From Phellopilus nigrolimitatus (lineage: Eukaryota; Basidiomycota; Agaricomycetes; Hymenochaetales; Hymenochaetaceae), in the NCBI GenBank assembly GCA_021029095.1, contig JAJOHG010000207.1, positions 1 to 45,356 of the forward strand: DNA of 45,356 bases, written 5' to 3'. Below the pieces are notes generated by a model that worked only from the letters and a program-made list of their open reading frames with translations, ran no database searches and was not told the DNA's origin. The translations under genes and the position numbers were made by a program. Positions 9,443 through 20,078 of the stretch are shown piece by piece. Numbering within the stretch: the stretch's first letter is position 1; each line of letters begins with the position of its first letter.

Positions 9443-12400
9443 ATGTCGTACAAATCCTCCAATTTCCGTCGGGGCCAGAAACCCGCCGATGCACCCGCCG
9501 ACAAGAGCGACCCGATGGTCGAACAACTGCAGGAAATGTTCCCCATGTGGACTCCGCAAGGTCAGCTTGTGCCGTACAACGAGAGGCAACATAGCTCAAG
9601 TTGAATCCACAGACCTCAGCTCTGTTATTCGCGACACCAACGGTGACCTTGAACTTGCTGTCGTTCGTATCAGCGAAGGTCCGTACAATTTATTTTATTT
9701 TCTTCAAAGAACGCGTGCTCAATTCGGATATTCGCTCATTTTAGGACACGCCGAACAATGGGGCTCGGTCACTCGCAAAAAAGAGAAACGGGCAACGGGC
9801 GGCGCGGCACAGACCAAAGACACGCACGGAGGATCGGACAGGGAGAGAGGAGAGCCCCGTGGAGTGAGAGGCGGGCGCGGCGGAGGACGTGGTGCTCGAG
9901 GCGGCGCTCGCGGCTCTGGCCGAGGTGGCCACCGCGAGACCAACGGTCGCCACGCGTCGTCGCCTGCCCCGCAAGTGCATGCACAGGCCGATTCGCTCAC
10001 GACAGGCGCGTGGGGCAAGGAAGCTCCCACGTCAACCGAGGACGTCGCGCTGTCGGGCGACTGGGGCAATGCAAATGGCTCCGCGTCCAATGGTGCTGCA
10101 CCGAAATCAGGCGACTCGGGTGATGCCTCTGGGTCCGCGCCAGCAGTAGAGCCAACCTCTACGTCGGACTGGGGCACCATTGACACGGGTACCAATGCGT
10201 GGGGGAACGGCGCTGCTGCCGCTGCCGCGTCTCCTGAGCCAAAGTCACAGGCACCTACGCCCGCGCCTGTCCCAGTCGTGAAGCCAGTGTTGAAAGTCCC
10301 CGTGTCGAAAGTCCCTGCAACGTCAAAGATGTCTTGGGCTCAAATTGCCAAGTACGTGTCTCCGTCTGCAACGGAATTTTGATCACTCAATTCTCTCAAC
10401 AGGCCGCAAGACAAGCCAAAGGTGGCTCCAGCTCCCGTGCCTCCGCCATCGGCACTTACGCCCGCGTCTGCGCCGCCACCCGAGCCCGTTGTTGCCCCAG
10501 CAGAGACAGAGCCTCAGGCCCAGCCGGAGGCGCAAGGCTGGGAGGAGCCGACGACCGCGCAAGCACCGACCTGGGACGATGAACCGCAGCCTCAGACGAC
10601 GCTGCCCACGACTTCTGATGGCTGGATCACGTCGACGGTGGACATCGCTGATGCCCAGCCCGAAGTGGAGGCAGAAAGAGAACCTGCTCCGCCTGTACAG
10701 CCGGAGCCGGAACCGGAGCCTGTCTCTGTTCCATCTGCTTTCCCGGCCCAGCTTGGCCTGCACCAAAAGGCGGAGTCGCCGATTGTGCCGCCCGCCAAGT
10801 CAACGACTCCCGTCAGTTATGCGCGCTCGCTGAATTCCCGCGCCGGGCAGCGTTTCAAGGCAAGGGATCAGGCAGTCATCATGCCCTCTACATTTGGCTC
10901 TTCGCTGGAGAAGCTCGGTATGCAGTTCGGGAGCGTCAACCTTGGTGGGGACGATGTCACGGATGCTAATGCGTAAGTGCTACAACTTATTATTTTAAAG
11001 GATTGTTCTTAAGTATTTTTTAAATGTATAGACCAGAGCCTGCTGCCCAGGAAGTACCGACCGTTGCCTCGGCTGCTCCTGAGCCTGTTCGGGAGGTCCA
11101 ATCCCAAGCGATTCATGCGTCTCCTGTCCCGGAGCCTGCTCAGCCCGCCCCGGCTTCTGCAACCGCTCACACTCCTGTCACTTCTACTCAGAGCCTTTTC
11201 CAACACCCTCTTCCCCAACAAGCGCAGCAGGTGCAGCCTCAGCAGATCCATGCGTCCCTGCAATCTGCCCAGCGGACACCTCCTTCCCTCCTTTCCAGTC
11301 AGCTCCCCGCTCAATCCTCCATCTCCTCACAGACCATCTCATCGACGGCAACATCTACACCGCTCTCCTCCTTCTCGACCCAGCAGGCCACGCCGTCGTC
11401 CCAGTCGTCAATCTCTCCTTACCAGCAACATTCATCTCAGCACGTTCCACCCCACGCTCAGGTAAACCAGACGCAGGCACCTGTTCCAAGCCAGATTCAG
11501 CCCCAATCGCAACTGCACCAGCAATTCCCGCATTTCCCCTCGCATCTTGACCCAGCCTCGAGCCAGCAATCCCCCCCGCAGTCGCAGCCCCAGCAACCCC
11601 AGCAGCCGCAGTCGTCGATTCACCAGGGCATCGGGAGCCATGGCTCGTACTTCCGCCAACCAGAGCAAAACTACTTCCACGCCCCGACTCCTCCTGCTGG
11701 TCAGGCGCAGGAAGCGCCTTACGGATCTTTCGCTCCACTTAGCCAGCAACTTGGCCATCAGGCCCAAGGCTCGCACCTGAGCGGCTTTGGTTCAGATCAC
11801 TTCGGCTACAACGACGGCCAACGAGTGAGTCATCTTGACCCTTTTTACAATGTATGTAGCCCGAATATTCACGAGACTTCGAAATCGCAGGGTTTCTACG
11901 ACTCGTATGGACAGCAGTCGAGTTTTGGCGGTCGCAACGGTCTTGTCCACGACGACATTGGCAAGGCTCTTCCTGGTGCCCAGCAGCCCTCACAACCGAG
12001 TGGCCTTCCTCAGCCTGCACCCCAGACTGCTCAACAGCAGACAACGCAGCAGCCACAGAGCGCGGCACAGCCCCAGGCAGCTGCCGCTGGCCAACCCCAG
12101 CAGGGATACGCTCCGGTCCCGTACTACTACAACCCCTACCACCAGCCGAGTCAGTTCTATGGCTCGCCGTACGGCTCTGGCTATGGACTCGGACAGTATG
12201 CGAACAGGTACCAGCCCCAACAGCCTCCCATGTTCCAGGCGCCGACCTCAGCGTCTCCCGCAAACGCGAAAGGTCCGGCTACCGTTCAACCGCAATCAAA
12301 CCCATACACTCAGGGCCTGTATGGCCAACAGCATGCCTCGTCTGCTTACGATGACGGCTATTCGCACCACAACCAGCTTACCCACCAGCACAGTCAGGGC

Positions 12401-12850
12401 GCGAGTGCACTTCCATCGAGCGATTACAACAAGCTGTACGGCGCGCAGGGCATCCAAAGCTTTATGGGTGTGGGCCAATCAAGCGGCCCGGCTGCGCCTC
12501 TTGCTCAGCGCGGCGCCGCGGGTGGCGGCTCGCCAGAGAACACGTACAAACCGTACGGACCTGGAGTGGGCGCGAAGGATGTTGGAGGTGCACCAGGTGT
12601 TGGCAGCTCGATCGCGGCTGGGCAGGCCGCGTTGGGCCAGGCTGCGCGCACGAGCGTACAGCCGGCGCCGCACTCGCAGAGCTTCTATGGCGCAAACCGG
12701 TTTTCCGCGAACCCGAGCGTGGGCGGGCCTCCGAGCCAGCAAGCCCAGCCGCAGCAGCAGAGCCAAGGTTACCCTCAGGGAGGGGCTGACAACAGCTTCT
12801 ACTACCAGCGCGGCCCGTCGCAGCAGCAGCAGCAGCCTTACTGGCAGTGA
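9443..12850 (+). CDS. Def1-like CUE-domain protein with Gln-rich tail, 1,037 aa
   Basis: It probably corresponds to RNA polymerase II degradation factor 1, which in yeast helps recruit the Elongin-Cullin ligase to polymerase stalled at DNA damage. Exons: 9443-9560, 9613-9678, 9745-10351, 10403-10972, 11032-11824, 11891-12850 (3,114 nt). The CUE ubiquitin-binding domain spans about residues 25-62 (QLQEMFPMWTPQDL, then NGDLELAVVRISEG), followed by HAEQWGSVTRKK. An RGG-rich basic patch follows at about 100-127. A Pro/Ala/Glu-rich linker leads to a long Gln/Pro/Ser/Tyr-rich disordered tail that ends in poly-Gln. The last putative intron (11825-11890) is 66 nt and free of stops, so retaining it would add 22 residues in frame. 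The orthology rests on the CUE plus Q-rich layout and on my memory of the family. Confidence 0.85.
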
Positions 12851-14318
12851 GCCCGAGTGGCAGTGTGTCGCCGCTACTTGAAACAAAAACTCCCGTTTCT
12901 TGACCTTTCTTCCGTGTCTTTAGTCGTCTTACTGTTGGTAGGACGACGCTGTCTTCCATTGATCCATGTCAGCAAGCTCCACTCCCTCCATCTCCCTATA
13001 TTTTGCCGATCCGAGCTTGAGTATATTTGTCCTGCTATTCTGTGCATCTTCATCCTCTCTTTCCTTGTCTTTTTTCTCTTCCTCTCTCTCTTCTCTTTTC
13101 TCACTTACTTTGTTCAGCTTACTCGGTTGCTCTCCTCTCTCATTCTTCGCATTGTACGCTTAGCATCTTGAGCCAGAAGCAAAAGAACATTGGCTTGGCC
13201 AGTCTGACTAGATCACTGCGTGATATTCAGTAGACTCTTATTGAGCTTTCAGAACGCTGCATGATGGACGCGTCATTTCAAAGGACCTCACTGAGTCGAT
13301 CTGTGAGGTAGTTCATTAATTATTGGAAGAAGTTACTCTCGAGCTTTTTGACTTTGGCCCGCAGCGTGACTGAGAAAACGCGTGGACGACCACGTACTAA
13401 TCTATACATTCAGTCGAAGACTGAAATCGAGTGTTCCGTCACAACTGAGAGTAAGGTACAACTCTACCTGCTACTGCATAGCCTGTATTCTCATCGGAGA
13501 CTGGGACCTTGTGCGCTAGATGCCTGTCACATTTCTCATTCAGATGCATTGAACACGATCTAGAAATGTGGTCGGTGCGTAGCATTAGACATATAAACTT
13601 TGTGTCTTCCCCGCTAGCTTCCCCGACATTGCAACTTGTCAGTCCTTACTTTTTAGTCCTTAAACATTACTGACTCCGAACTGCAACCATATATCCGGAG
13701 GGCCAGCCGCGCTTTCCTAATGTACGAGACTAGTTTGCATGACAGCGAATCTTGTGCATTGAGTGAGAAGCTTGCTCGTCTCAAAAGTCTCCAGTGAGTA
13801 AAGAAAATGACCACAGGACGCCTTCGCTCCACGTTTCCAATCCCAAACAGAAACTTTGATAGCATGGTATTATACAAACAAAATGTGAATGTGAATGTGA
13901 GCGAGCACACAGATTATTGTTACAGTATACATACAGTTCAGACGCTCACTTCGGATCCTTCGTCGTGAAAAAGTTAGTGATTTTGCTTGGACTGGAATCG
14001 GGAGAAGACGTCGGCTTTGACTTGGCGGCTTTCGACGGGGATCTCTGTTTATAGTTGGTTGGCAGGTCAATTGTTTTGGAATCATAATCTCTATGCGCCG
14101 AAAATAGTTACGTACTGGACTGGACTTCGCTATTCCGCTTTTCTTACGCTACGAATAGAGAAATTGAAGATTGAAGTTAATGCATTGGATATGCTCAGTG
14201 GATGTGGTACGCACTTTGGGGGACGAGGACTCGGACGACCGGTCGTCTACATTTACCTGGTATTAAGTACTGATTATCAGTATTGGTGTTCTGTAGCTGC
14301 TTATAAATGTTTCAATAG
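12851..14318. other. Convergent intergenic region; no gene seen
   Basis: This 1.47 kb separates the 3' ends of the Def1-like gene (plus) and the SRAP gene (minus). A strongly pyrimidine-rich strand at about 13022-13145 is the only marked feature. Open frames are short and unsupported. Presumably both 3' untranslated regions lie here. Confidence 0.45.
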
Positions 14319-15784
14319 TCAAATGAAGCGCACCTTCTCTTTTCCTTTACCGACGGGCGTTTTCCTTTCACTGTCTCCCGCATTTTCACTCACGTCCTTT
14401 CGAAGCCTCTTAGGGTCCGGCGGGTTGTCTAAAGGCTCTACACTCGGCTCTTTCTGGACATCAAGTTTTGAGGACGCTCGTTTTCGTTTACCTGAGGCAC
14501 CGCTTCCAGAATCCTTTGACGAAGACGCGTTTGCGTTCTTAACCGGCGACGCGGCTTCCCCAGCTTTGCTCTGCTTTGCAAACATCGCCTGTATCCCGTC
14601 CTTGCGCTGCGCGACCGGCTCGACGAATGTCGGGCTCTCCGCGGTGACCTTACCGACATCTGTCGGCACGGCGTAGCATTCGAGTGGCCGCGCCGGATCA
14701 CTGTACGGCCGGACGAGCTTTGCGATACGGGGGGTCCACGCCTGTGAGGACGTGTCGAGCCACGTGTTAAGCTGTGTCTGCGAGGAGAGCACGACGGGCA
14801 TGCGGTCGTGCAACCAAGTGAACTGCTTGCTGGCGTTGGTGGTGACAATGGTGAATGTCCATAGCGTTTCGGTCGAGCCTGGTGACATAACATAAGCCTG
14901 GATCAGCGTGTGTGCGCTGTCCTGACTCAGGAGAGCCGCGGACATAACAAAGCATCAAGAATAACGGGCCCGTCGTTGTAAACTACTCTTCTGCTAACTC
15001 GATCCTCTCCATTCAGATTTGAATTCAAGCTCGTAAAATTTCGGATTTCAAAACTCGAGTATGGCAAATCATGTTCTGCAGGAGGCGCTGGCAGAAGAGC
15101 TCGCGGACGGGGTCCCATCTTGAAGAAGAGAAAAGGAAAAGCGCCTTCAAAGCACTTACCTTCGAGAGTTACACTGTCGTACAGTCCAGCAAGAAGCAGG
15201 AGCTTCCCATCTTTGTGCTTTGTGAAATGTGGCAATCTATCTTTTCCTTTCTTCAGCCACTCATAATACCTGACCGATGGCCAATAGATTGTCAGTCAGT
15301 CACTCTCACCCGGCTCTTCGGAAATCTCACCCTTGGCATACTACAGCACACCGCTTCTTCCCCTTTATACTTGTATACATGCCCCCGCCTTCGACAAGGT
15401 TCTCCCCCTTCGCATTTATGGTGTTCAGAGTCGTGTCCTCATGTTTGGACCAGTGCGGAATGAGGCCCCACTTCATAGTGTGCATCACAGCCTTGCCTCG
15501 ATGCTTGGGTGTGTCCTGTTTGTCTTGTTTGTCGTCATCCACTGCATCATGGCCATCGTCATATCTATTGCGACTTCTAATGACCGGGCTACGCGAGCGG
15601 GGCGCAACATTGAAACGCGGGTAGAATGCGTCTTCGTCTACCCAATCGTCGATGTCAAGGTCCGGGTAGGCTTCGTGTACGCCCTGGACGATGCCTTGAC
15701 GCTAATGGAGACTGAGGGAGCGTGCCACGGAGTTTGGCGAGTAGACGTACATACAGGTATTCCTAGAGCGAATCTCCCACACAT
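14319..15784 (-). CDS. SRAP/HMCES-type abasic-site DNA-protein crosslink protein, 356 aa
   Basis: SRAP proteins shield abasic sites in single-stranded DNA by forming a thiazolidine link through Cys2 after the initiator Met is removed. Exons on the minus strand: 15755-15784, 15331-15701, 15160-15269, 14319-14878 (1,071 nt). The start MCGRFALGIP supplies the required Cys2 and fixes the start codon. Other family landmarks are PRFNVAPRSRSPVI, MKWGLIPHWSK, the NAKGEN segment carrying the catalytic Asn, KRCAVVCQGYYEW with the catalytic Glu, TLWTFTIVTTNA, and LHDRMPVVL with the catalytic His. The C-terminal extension of about 140 residues is Ser/Lys-rich with a KRKR stretch suggesting nuclear import. 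It also holds GIQAMFAKQ, which loosely recalls a PCNA-binding box. It is divergent from the amidase gene. Confidence 0.94.
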
Positions 15785-16481
15785 ACCTGAATGAACGTAG
15801 TAGGATGACAAGGTACTCAATAAAGTGGTGGACAGTGATGACGTTCATGTGACTTTGACGCGTTACGTTACATCACGTGCACGGGAAAGCGGATTTTGCA
15901 TCCGGTCATCCCCTTCATATTCATAAAACGAGCTATGCTCCTTTCCTCCTAATTACTACTACCGAAATGCTTGGAAGTCGACTTTTTATAGACATTGAGC
16001 TCTTCCGGACCTTATGTGTGGGAACTTATACCTGCATCTGTTGGCGATAAGCACAACTATCTCGCGACAACAGATATACGGCAAGAAATCAAGGGAAATG
16101 CTGGACTCGGTACAGAAGACATCAGGTGACATCGCTCTTTGGGATGTACCATATCCTGCAGCTAGCTCTTCAAATGTTCTGCGCAGAGCACTTTTGTCTT
16201 CATTGAGTCTTTATCTACGTATTGCACCTCTTCGGACCGCTGCACATGCTTGCACATGGCCGACCTATATGGCTCTCATTCTCCTTATCTATCGCGAGGA
16301 TCTTCCGTTGGTTATGAAGAATGGGTCGATATGGGCCCTCGAGATTCGTTGACTTACTCCTTGTCGTATGGATGGATTACGCCTTATCCCCGAATTGCAA
16401 TACAGCTACCGGTATTTCTTAACAGGGACCATGTCGGGCATATATTTACCTACCTATCTAAGGTAAATAGCTACTGCAAGG
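15785..16481. promoter_or_regulatory. Divergent promoter of SRAP and amidase genes
   Basis: These 697 bp separate head-to-head start codons. Near the SRAP end lie an MCB core (ACGCGT, 15858-15863) and a CACGTG E-box just beyond it. Nothing else stands out. A 112-residue open frame at 16014-16352 shows no family features. Confidence 0.45.
15858..15863. promoter_or_regulatory. MCB-type site ACGCGT upstream of the SRAP gene
   Basis: The palindromic MluI cell-cycle box lies 74 bp upstream of the SRAP start codon, in the context TGACGCGTTA. In fungi, MBF complexes use this core to time expression of replication genes. One copy of a 6-mer is weak evidence by itself. Confidence 0.3.
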
Positions 16482-18913
16482 ATGGCGGTTCGTTTCTTCG
16501 CTATCGCAGGTATTGTCAATGTCTTTCTCCATAACCTATGCGCAAATGCACGAACGGGTATCACTGTATCACGAACGCTCACCATCGATGGACAGGCGTA
16601 TTATCTTCCACATGAGTCTTTTTCTCCGTTCCCCGACGCCATAATCTCAGACGATGTGCTTCTACTCACGGTAATAACCACCAACGAGTCGACAATCACG
16701 GGCGATTTGATCAGAGATACTATTGAAGGGTGGAAGAAGTCGGACGACGTGTTCTCCGACTCATTTCTACAATGTAAGTAAGCTCCGAAACGGTTGCCAC
16801 CTTTTTTCAGAGATGAATGCATCCCAGCTGTTTTGCTCTTTCAAACTGGCCAGAACACAACAACTGTCACTGCATCAGCGACTTCCTTTCTTGCGGAAAA
16901 GGGTGTGGAGAAGCTCTTCCTATCAGGAATTCGTCCCCCAGACTCTGGCAATTTCTCAACAATCGAAATATCGCGCGTCAAAGTATGTGAACCTCTAACG
17001 CAGTTGTACATTATGCTCACTTCACTTTGAGATACCTGCCGGACCATATGTGCTATCGAAGGATCCATCCGGATCGATTAACGTATACGAACCTCGTAAG
17101 CTGTTCTTCGATGAAACCCAAGTACGTTTATGTATCTGCAGATCCTATCTTGAAAGGCTAATTTCTGTGTCTGCCTTTTAGTCTTTCTTCAAATCAATAC
17201 ACCTTCTGAAGGATGGATCATTCGCTGTCGTGTCCGCCTCGCTCGACACAGATTCGTCTCCGTATATCGGTGTGCCTTCTAGAATATACTCCGAAACAAA
17301 GGATAAGAGCAAACTCCCGCTCGCTGGCGTGCGCGTCACTGTGAAGGACATATACTTCTGTAAGCACTTTCTTGAAGTCTAGTCAGCACAATTCGCGTCG
17401 AGATTGACCACGCCAACACCTGCAGTAAAGGGCCTCAAAGCGTCATGTGGAAACCGCGCCTTCTACTCGACCTATGGCGCACGCAATGCCACGGGCCCTG
17501 CCGTCGCTCGGCTCGGCGCGCTGGGCGCAGATATCGTCGGCATGACAAAGACCGTGCAGTTCGCGAACGGCGACCGCGCGACTGCGGACTGGGTCGACTA
17601 CCACGCGCCGTTCGTGCTGCGGGGCGACGGGTACCGCGAACCCTCGGGCTCGTCAACGGGCGCGGGCGCGAGCACGTCGACGCATGACTGGCTCGATGTC
17701 GGGATCGGGTCCGACACGGGCGGGTCGATCCGCGGGCCGGCTGGGGCGAACGGGATCTACGGCATCCGGCCGTCGGTAGGTGCGATTAGTCTAGACGAAG
17801 TCATGCCGTTGAGCGATGTGCTAGACACCGCTGGATACGTGAGTGTTATTCAACTTGGAAATTGCTCGGGCACTTATGCGATTACTTGATCCCTTTCAGC
17901 TGGCGCGCGACCCCCGCCTCTTCCGCTCGTTCGGCAAGGCCTGGTACGGCGAAAATGCCATGTTCCGCTCGTATCCGTCCTTCCCCACGAAACTGCTCCT
18001 TTCTCCCGACTTCCAGGGGTTGACCCCAGCCGCGACGGACGTGTACAACAGCTTTTTCGCACAGCTCCAAGATTTCTTAGGCGCGTCGATACAGAATTTC
18101 ACCATCGCCGACGCGTGGAACACGACAAGCGGGGTGGGCGTGCCAGTGAACAGCTACCTAAACGAGGTGCACCTGATAATTACTTCTCGCAATCTCAAGC
18201 TGAACTTCCTGCCAGACATATCCTACGCTCATAACCTTCCACCAATGGACCGTCCTCGGGGCGAAACTGTTTGAAGACTATGCTGCTGCAAATGGCGGCC
18301 GTAAGCCGCACATCAATCCTGCGGTGCTCGCGCGGTGGGAGTACGGCCAGATGCGCGGTCTGGCGAACTACACGGCCGAGGTCGCCCGCCAGCAGACGTT
18401 CGAGAGCTGGACCGCGGATAATTTCTTGCTTGAAGACCCGCAGGCGTGTTCGCAGAGTATCTACCTCTACCCGTCCGTACTTCGTTCATTGTTTCGGTCG
18501 CCCACGCTCTGATTCCTTCTCTAATGCGTTGCTCTTTTTCTTTCTTTCTTTTGACAGGCAGAACGCCGGTACATATGACTCGCGCGAAGAGTACTTCCTC
18601 GGGCCCTCCTCCCCGCCATTCGGCTTCTCCGACAGCCGTGTCGCCGTGCACGCCCGCTCGCCCGACATGGTCATTCCAAGTAAGCCCTCCCTTCTCATCT
18701 CGTATAAAAGGCCTATTGCTTAATATTGACGTTAATTACGCAGTTGGCCAAGTGCCTTACGCCTCCGTCATCTCTGGGATGCAGGAAGTTCTTCCGGTGA
18801 CCGTGTCGCTCGTCGCGCGCCGCGGATGCGACTTCATGCTGTTGGATCTTGTCGGTGCGTTAGTAGAGGCGGGAATCGTGCAGACCGTGAAGACCGGGCG
18901 GACGGCGTTTTAG
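16482..18913 (+). CDS. Secreted amidase-signature hydrolase, 652 aa, 9 exons
   Basis: This is an amidase-signature enzyme that hydrolyses amide bonds through a Ser-cisSer-Lys triad. The substrate is unknown. Exons: 16482-16773, 16813-16982, 17032-17121, 17182-17359, 17426-17838, 17900-18166, 18216-18476, 18562-18679, 18744-18913 (1,959 nt). Residues 1-23 look like a signal peptide (hydrophobic, ending LCANA). Residues 24 to about 185 form an N-terminal domain found in fungal members of this family, some annotated as Arp1/scytalone dehydratase-like. The catalytic domain shows VTVKDIYF (K239), [12 protein letters not shown] (S319/S320) and [15 protein letters not shown] with the nucleophile S344. 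All triad residues are present. Intron 1 is only 39 nt. Fungal relatives are often annotated only as amidase-signature proteins, so no pathway is claimed. Confidence 0.92.
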
Positions 18914-19165
18914 ATTGGCATAGTCTGTAAAAGAGATATATCATAGACTAGACAGTTATTGCCTATTGCCAGTGCTGCGACATCGATGTGTATCGCTACA
19001 GAGACGAACAAAATAGCCACATATGCACACTAAGAAATGACGTTTCTGCTAACAGCGAATGATCCTAAGCGTCACAAACAGTGCAATGGATGAGGCAGGA
19101 AGGTAAGCTGAGACATTATAATCACCGTACTCATAACTAAGCCAGAAGAAGGTAGAATAAAAAAG

Positions 19166-19173
19166 TATAAAAG
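19166..19173 (+). promoter_or_regulatory. TATA box (TATAAAAG) of a possible small gene
   Basis: TATAAAAG is followed by about 140 bp of C/A-rich, ATG-poor sequence typical of a fungal 5' leader, then by ATGs at 19317 and 19325. It is one of the clearest TATA motifs in the window, which is why a gene here is worth considering. Confidence 0.4.
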
Positions 19174-19316
19174 ACGCCAGATCCAGGGACTTGCTTCATC
19201 TACGTTTGGTGTTGATATATCAATACCTTCACCTCCCAAATCAAAACACGCCTCATTTTGAATTAGCTACCCGCGCCACAAAGCAGCTTGCGACTAATGC
19301 TGCATCGAGTGCAAAC

Positions 19317-19706
19317 ATGACAGATGCGCAGTCTCATCGTTGCTGCAATTGGGTAGATGATATGCAGTGGGGCGGAGCTTCTCTACACCCTGTCGTTGGG
19401 TTACTATGGAAGGCAGTGTACATGCTGCACGCACATCGTGGTGGCTACGCGCTCCTTCCCATGATTTATGTGGCTGGAGTGGGCGCTGGGACTGGGCGCC
19501 GCATTATCTCCGTATGGGGATTGATTTACGTGCAAGATCGGCGCAGGATCTTCGCCGAGGGTCTTCCATCTCATGGGCACAAAATGTTTTATGTAGGACA
19601 GCTATTACACCTGCACCTTTTTCAATCGCTTCTTTACAGATGCATGGACATGATCCAGAGGTTTGCAGCTGCTCTGCTTCCGATACTTTACACGCAGCGT
19701 CTCTAG
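19317..19706 (+). CDS. Possible small protein, unrecognised, frame uncertain
   Basis: One frame starting at 19317 is open for 129 codons (MTDAQSHRCCNW onward, stop at 19704-19706). A competing reading starts 8 bp later with MRSLIVAAIG, which looks like a signal peptide. It would splice over a 64-nt intron (GTAGAT to GGCAG) into another frame that stays open to about 19771. Neither product resembles a family I know. The TATA box and leader-like sequence upstream are the main support. Confidence 0.22.
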   Translation: MTDAQSHRCCNWVDDMQWGGASLHPVVGLLWKAVYMLHAHRGGYALLPMIYVAGVGAGTGRRIISVWGLIYVQDRRRIFAEGLPSHGHKMFYVGQLLHLHLFQSLLYRCMDMIQRFAAALLPILYTQRL

Positions 19707-20078
19707 CGCAACACGATACGCGCGAGTTTAAAAATAAAAGCACAATGTTATTGAGACAACAGCACGCATAAGTATGTAAATGAGCATATAATGTCAACAG
19801 GAATACATGCGGCGCGCGCAGATATGAGTACATGGATGCCGGAAAGACGAGCACAGTCAGCGGAAAGATGATGCAGGAAAGGTTGCGATAAGTCGGACGA
19901 AACACAAATGACAGGGAAAAAAGGCGAGGAAGTAGGTTGTACAAGGCTCCAAGAAATAGAAATCGAACGAAGATAACAGCAGAAGTCAACAGACGAACGA
20001 ATATACGATAAGTAAATGAACAGCATGATAGTCGGAAACAACCGGTAGACCTCGCTCGGGAGATGAGACCCCCCGCGC

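Larger units (their letters stand above)
18914..20078. other. Intergenic region with a TATA box and a possible small gene
   Basis: It holds the 3' flanks of the amidase gene and of the minus-strand ankyrin gene, plus a clean TATA box at 19166-19173. Open frames beyond that are listed separately. The rest (about 19710-20078) is AT-rich and presumably 3' untranslated sequence. Confidence 0.4.

Noticed and set aside
9719..10195. 158-codon minus-strand open frame opposite the Def1-like gene
   Set aside because: It lies wholly inside the coding exon of the Def1-like protein, which has a CUE domain and consistent splice phases. The minus frame is low-complexity Arg/Pro/Ser.
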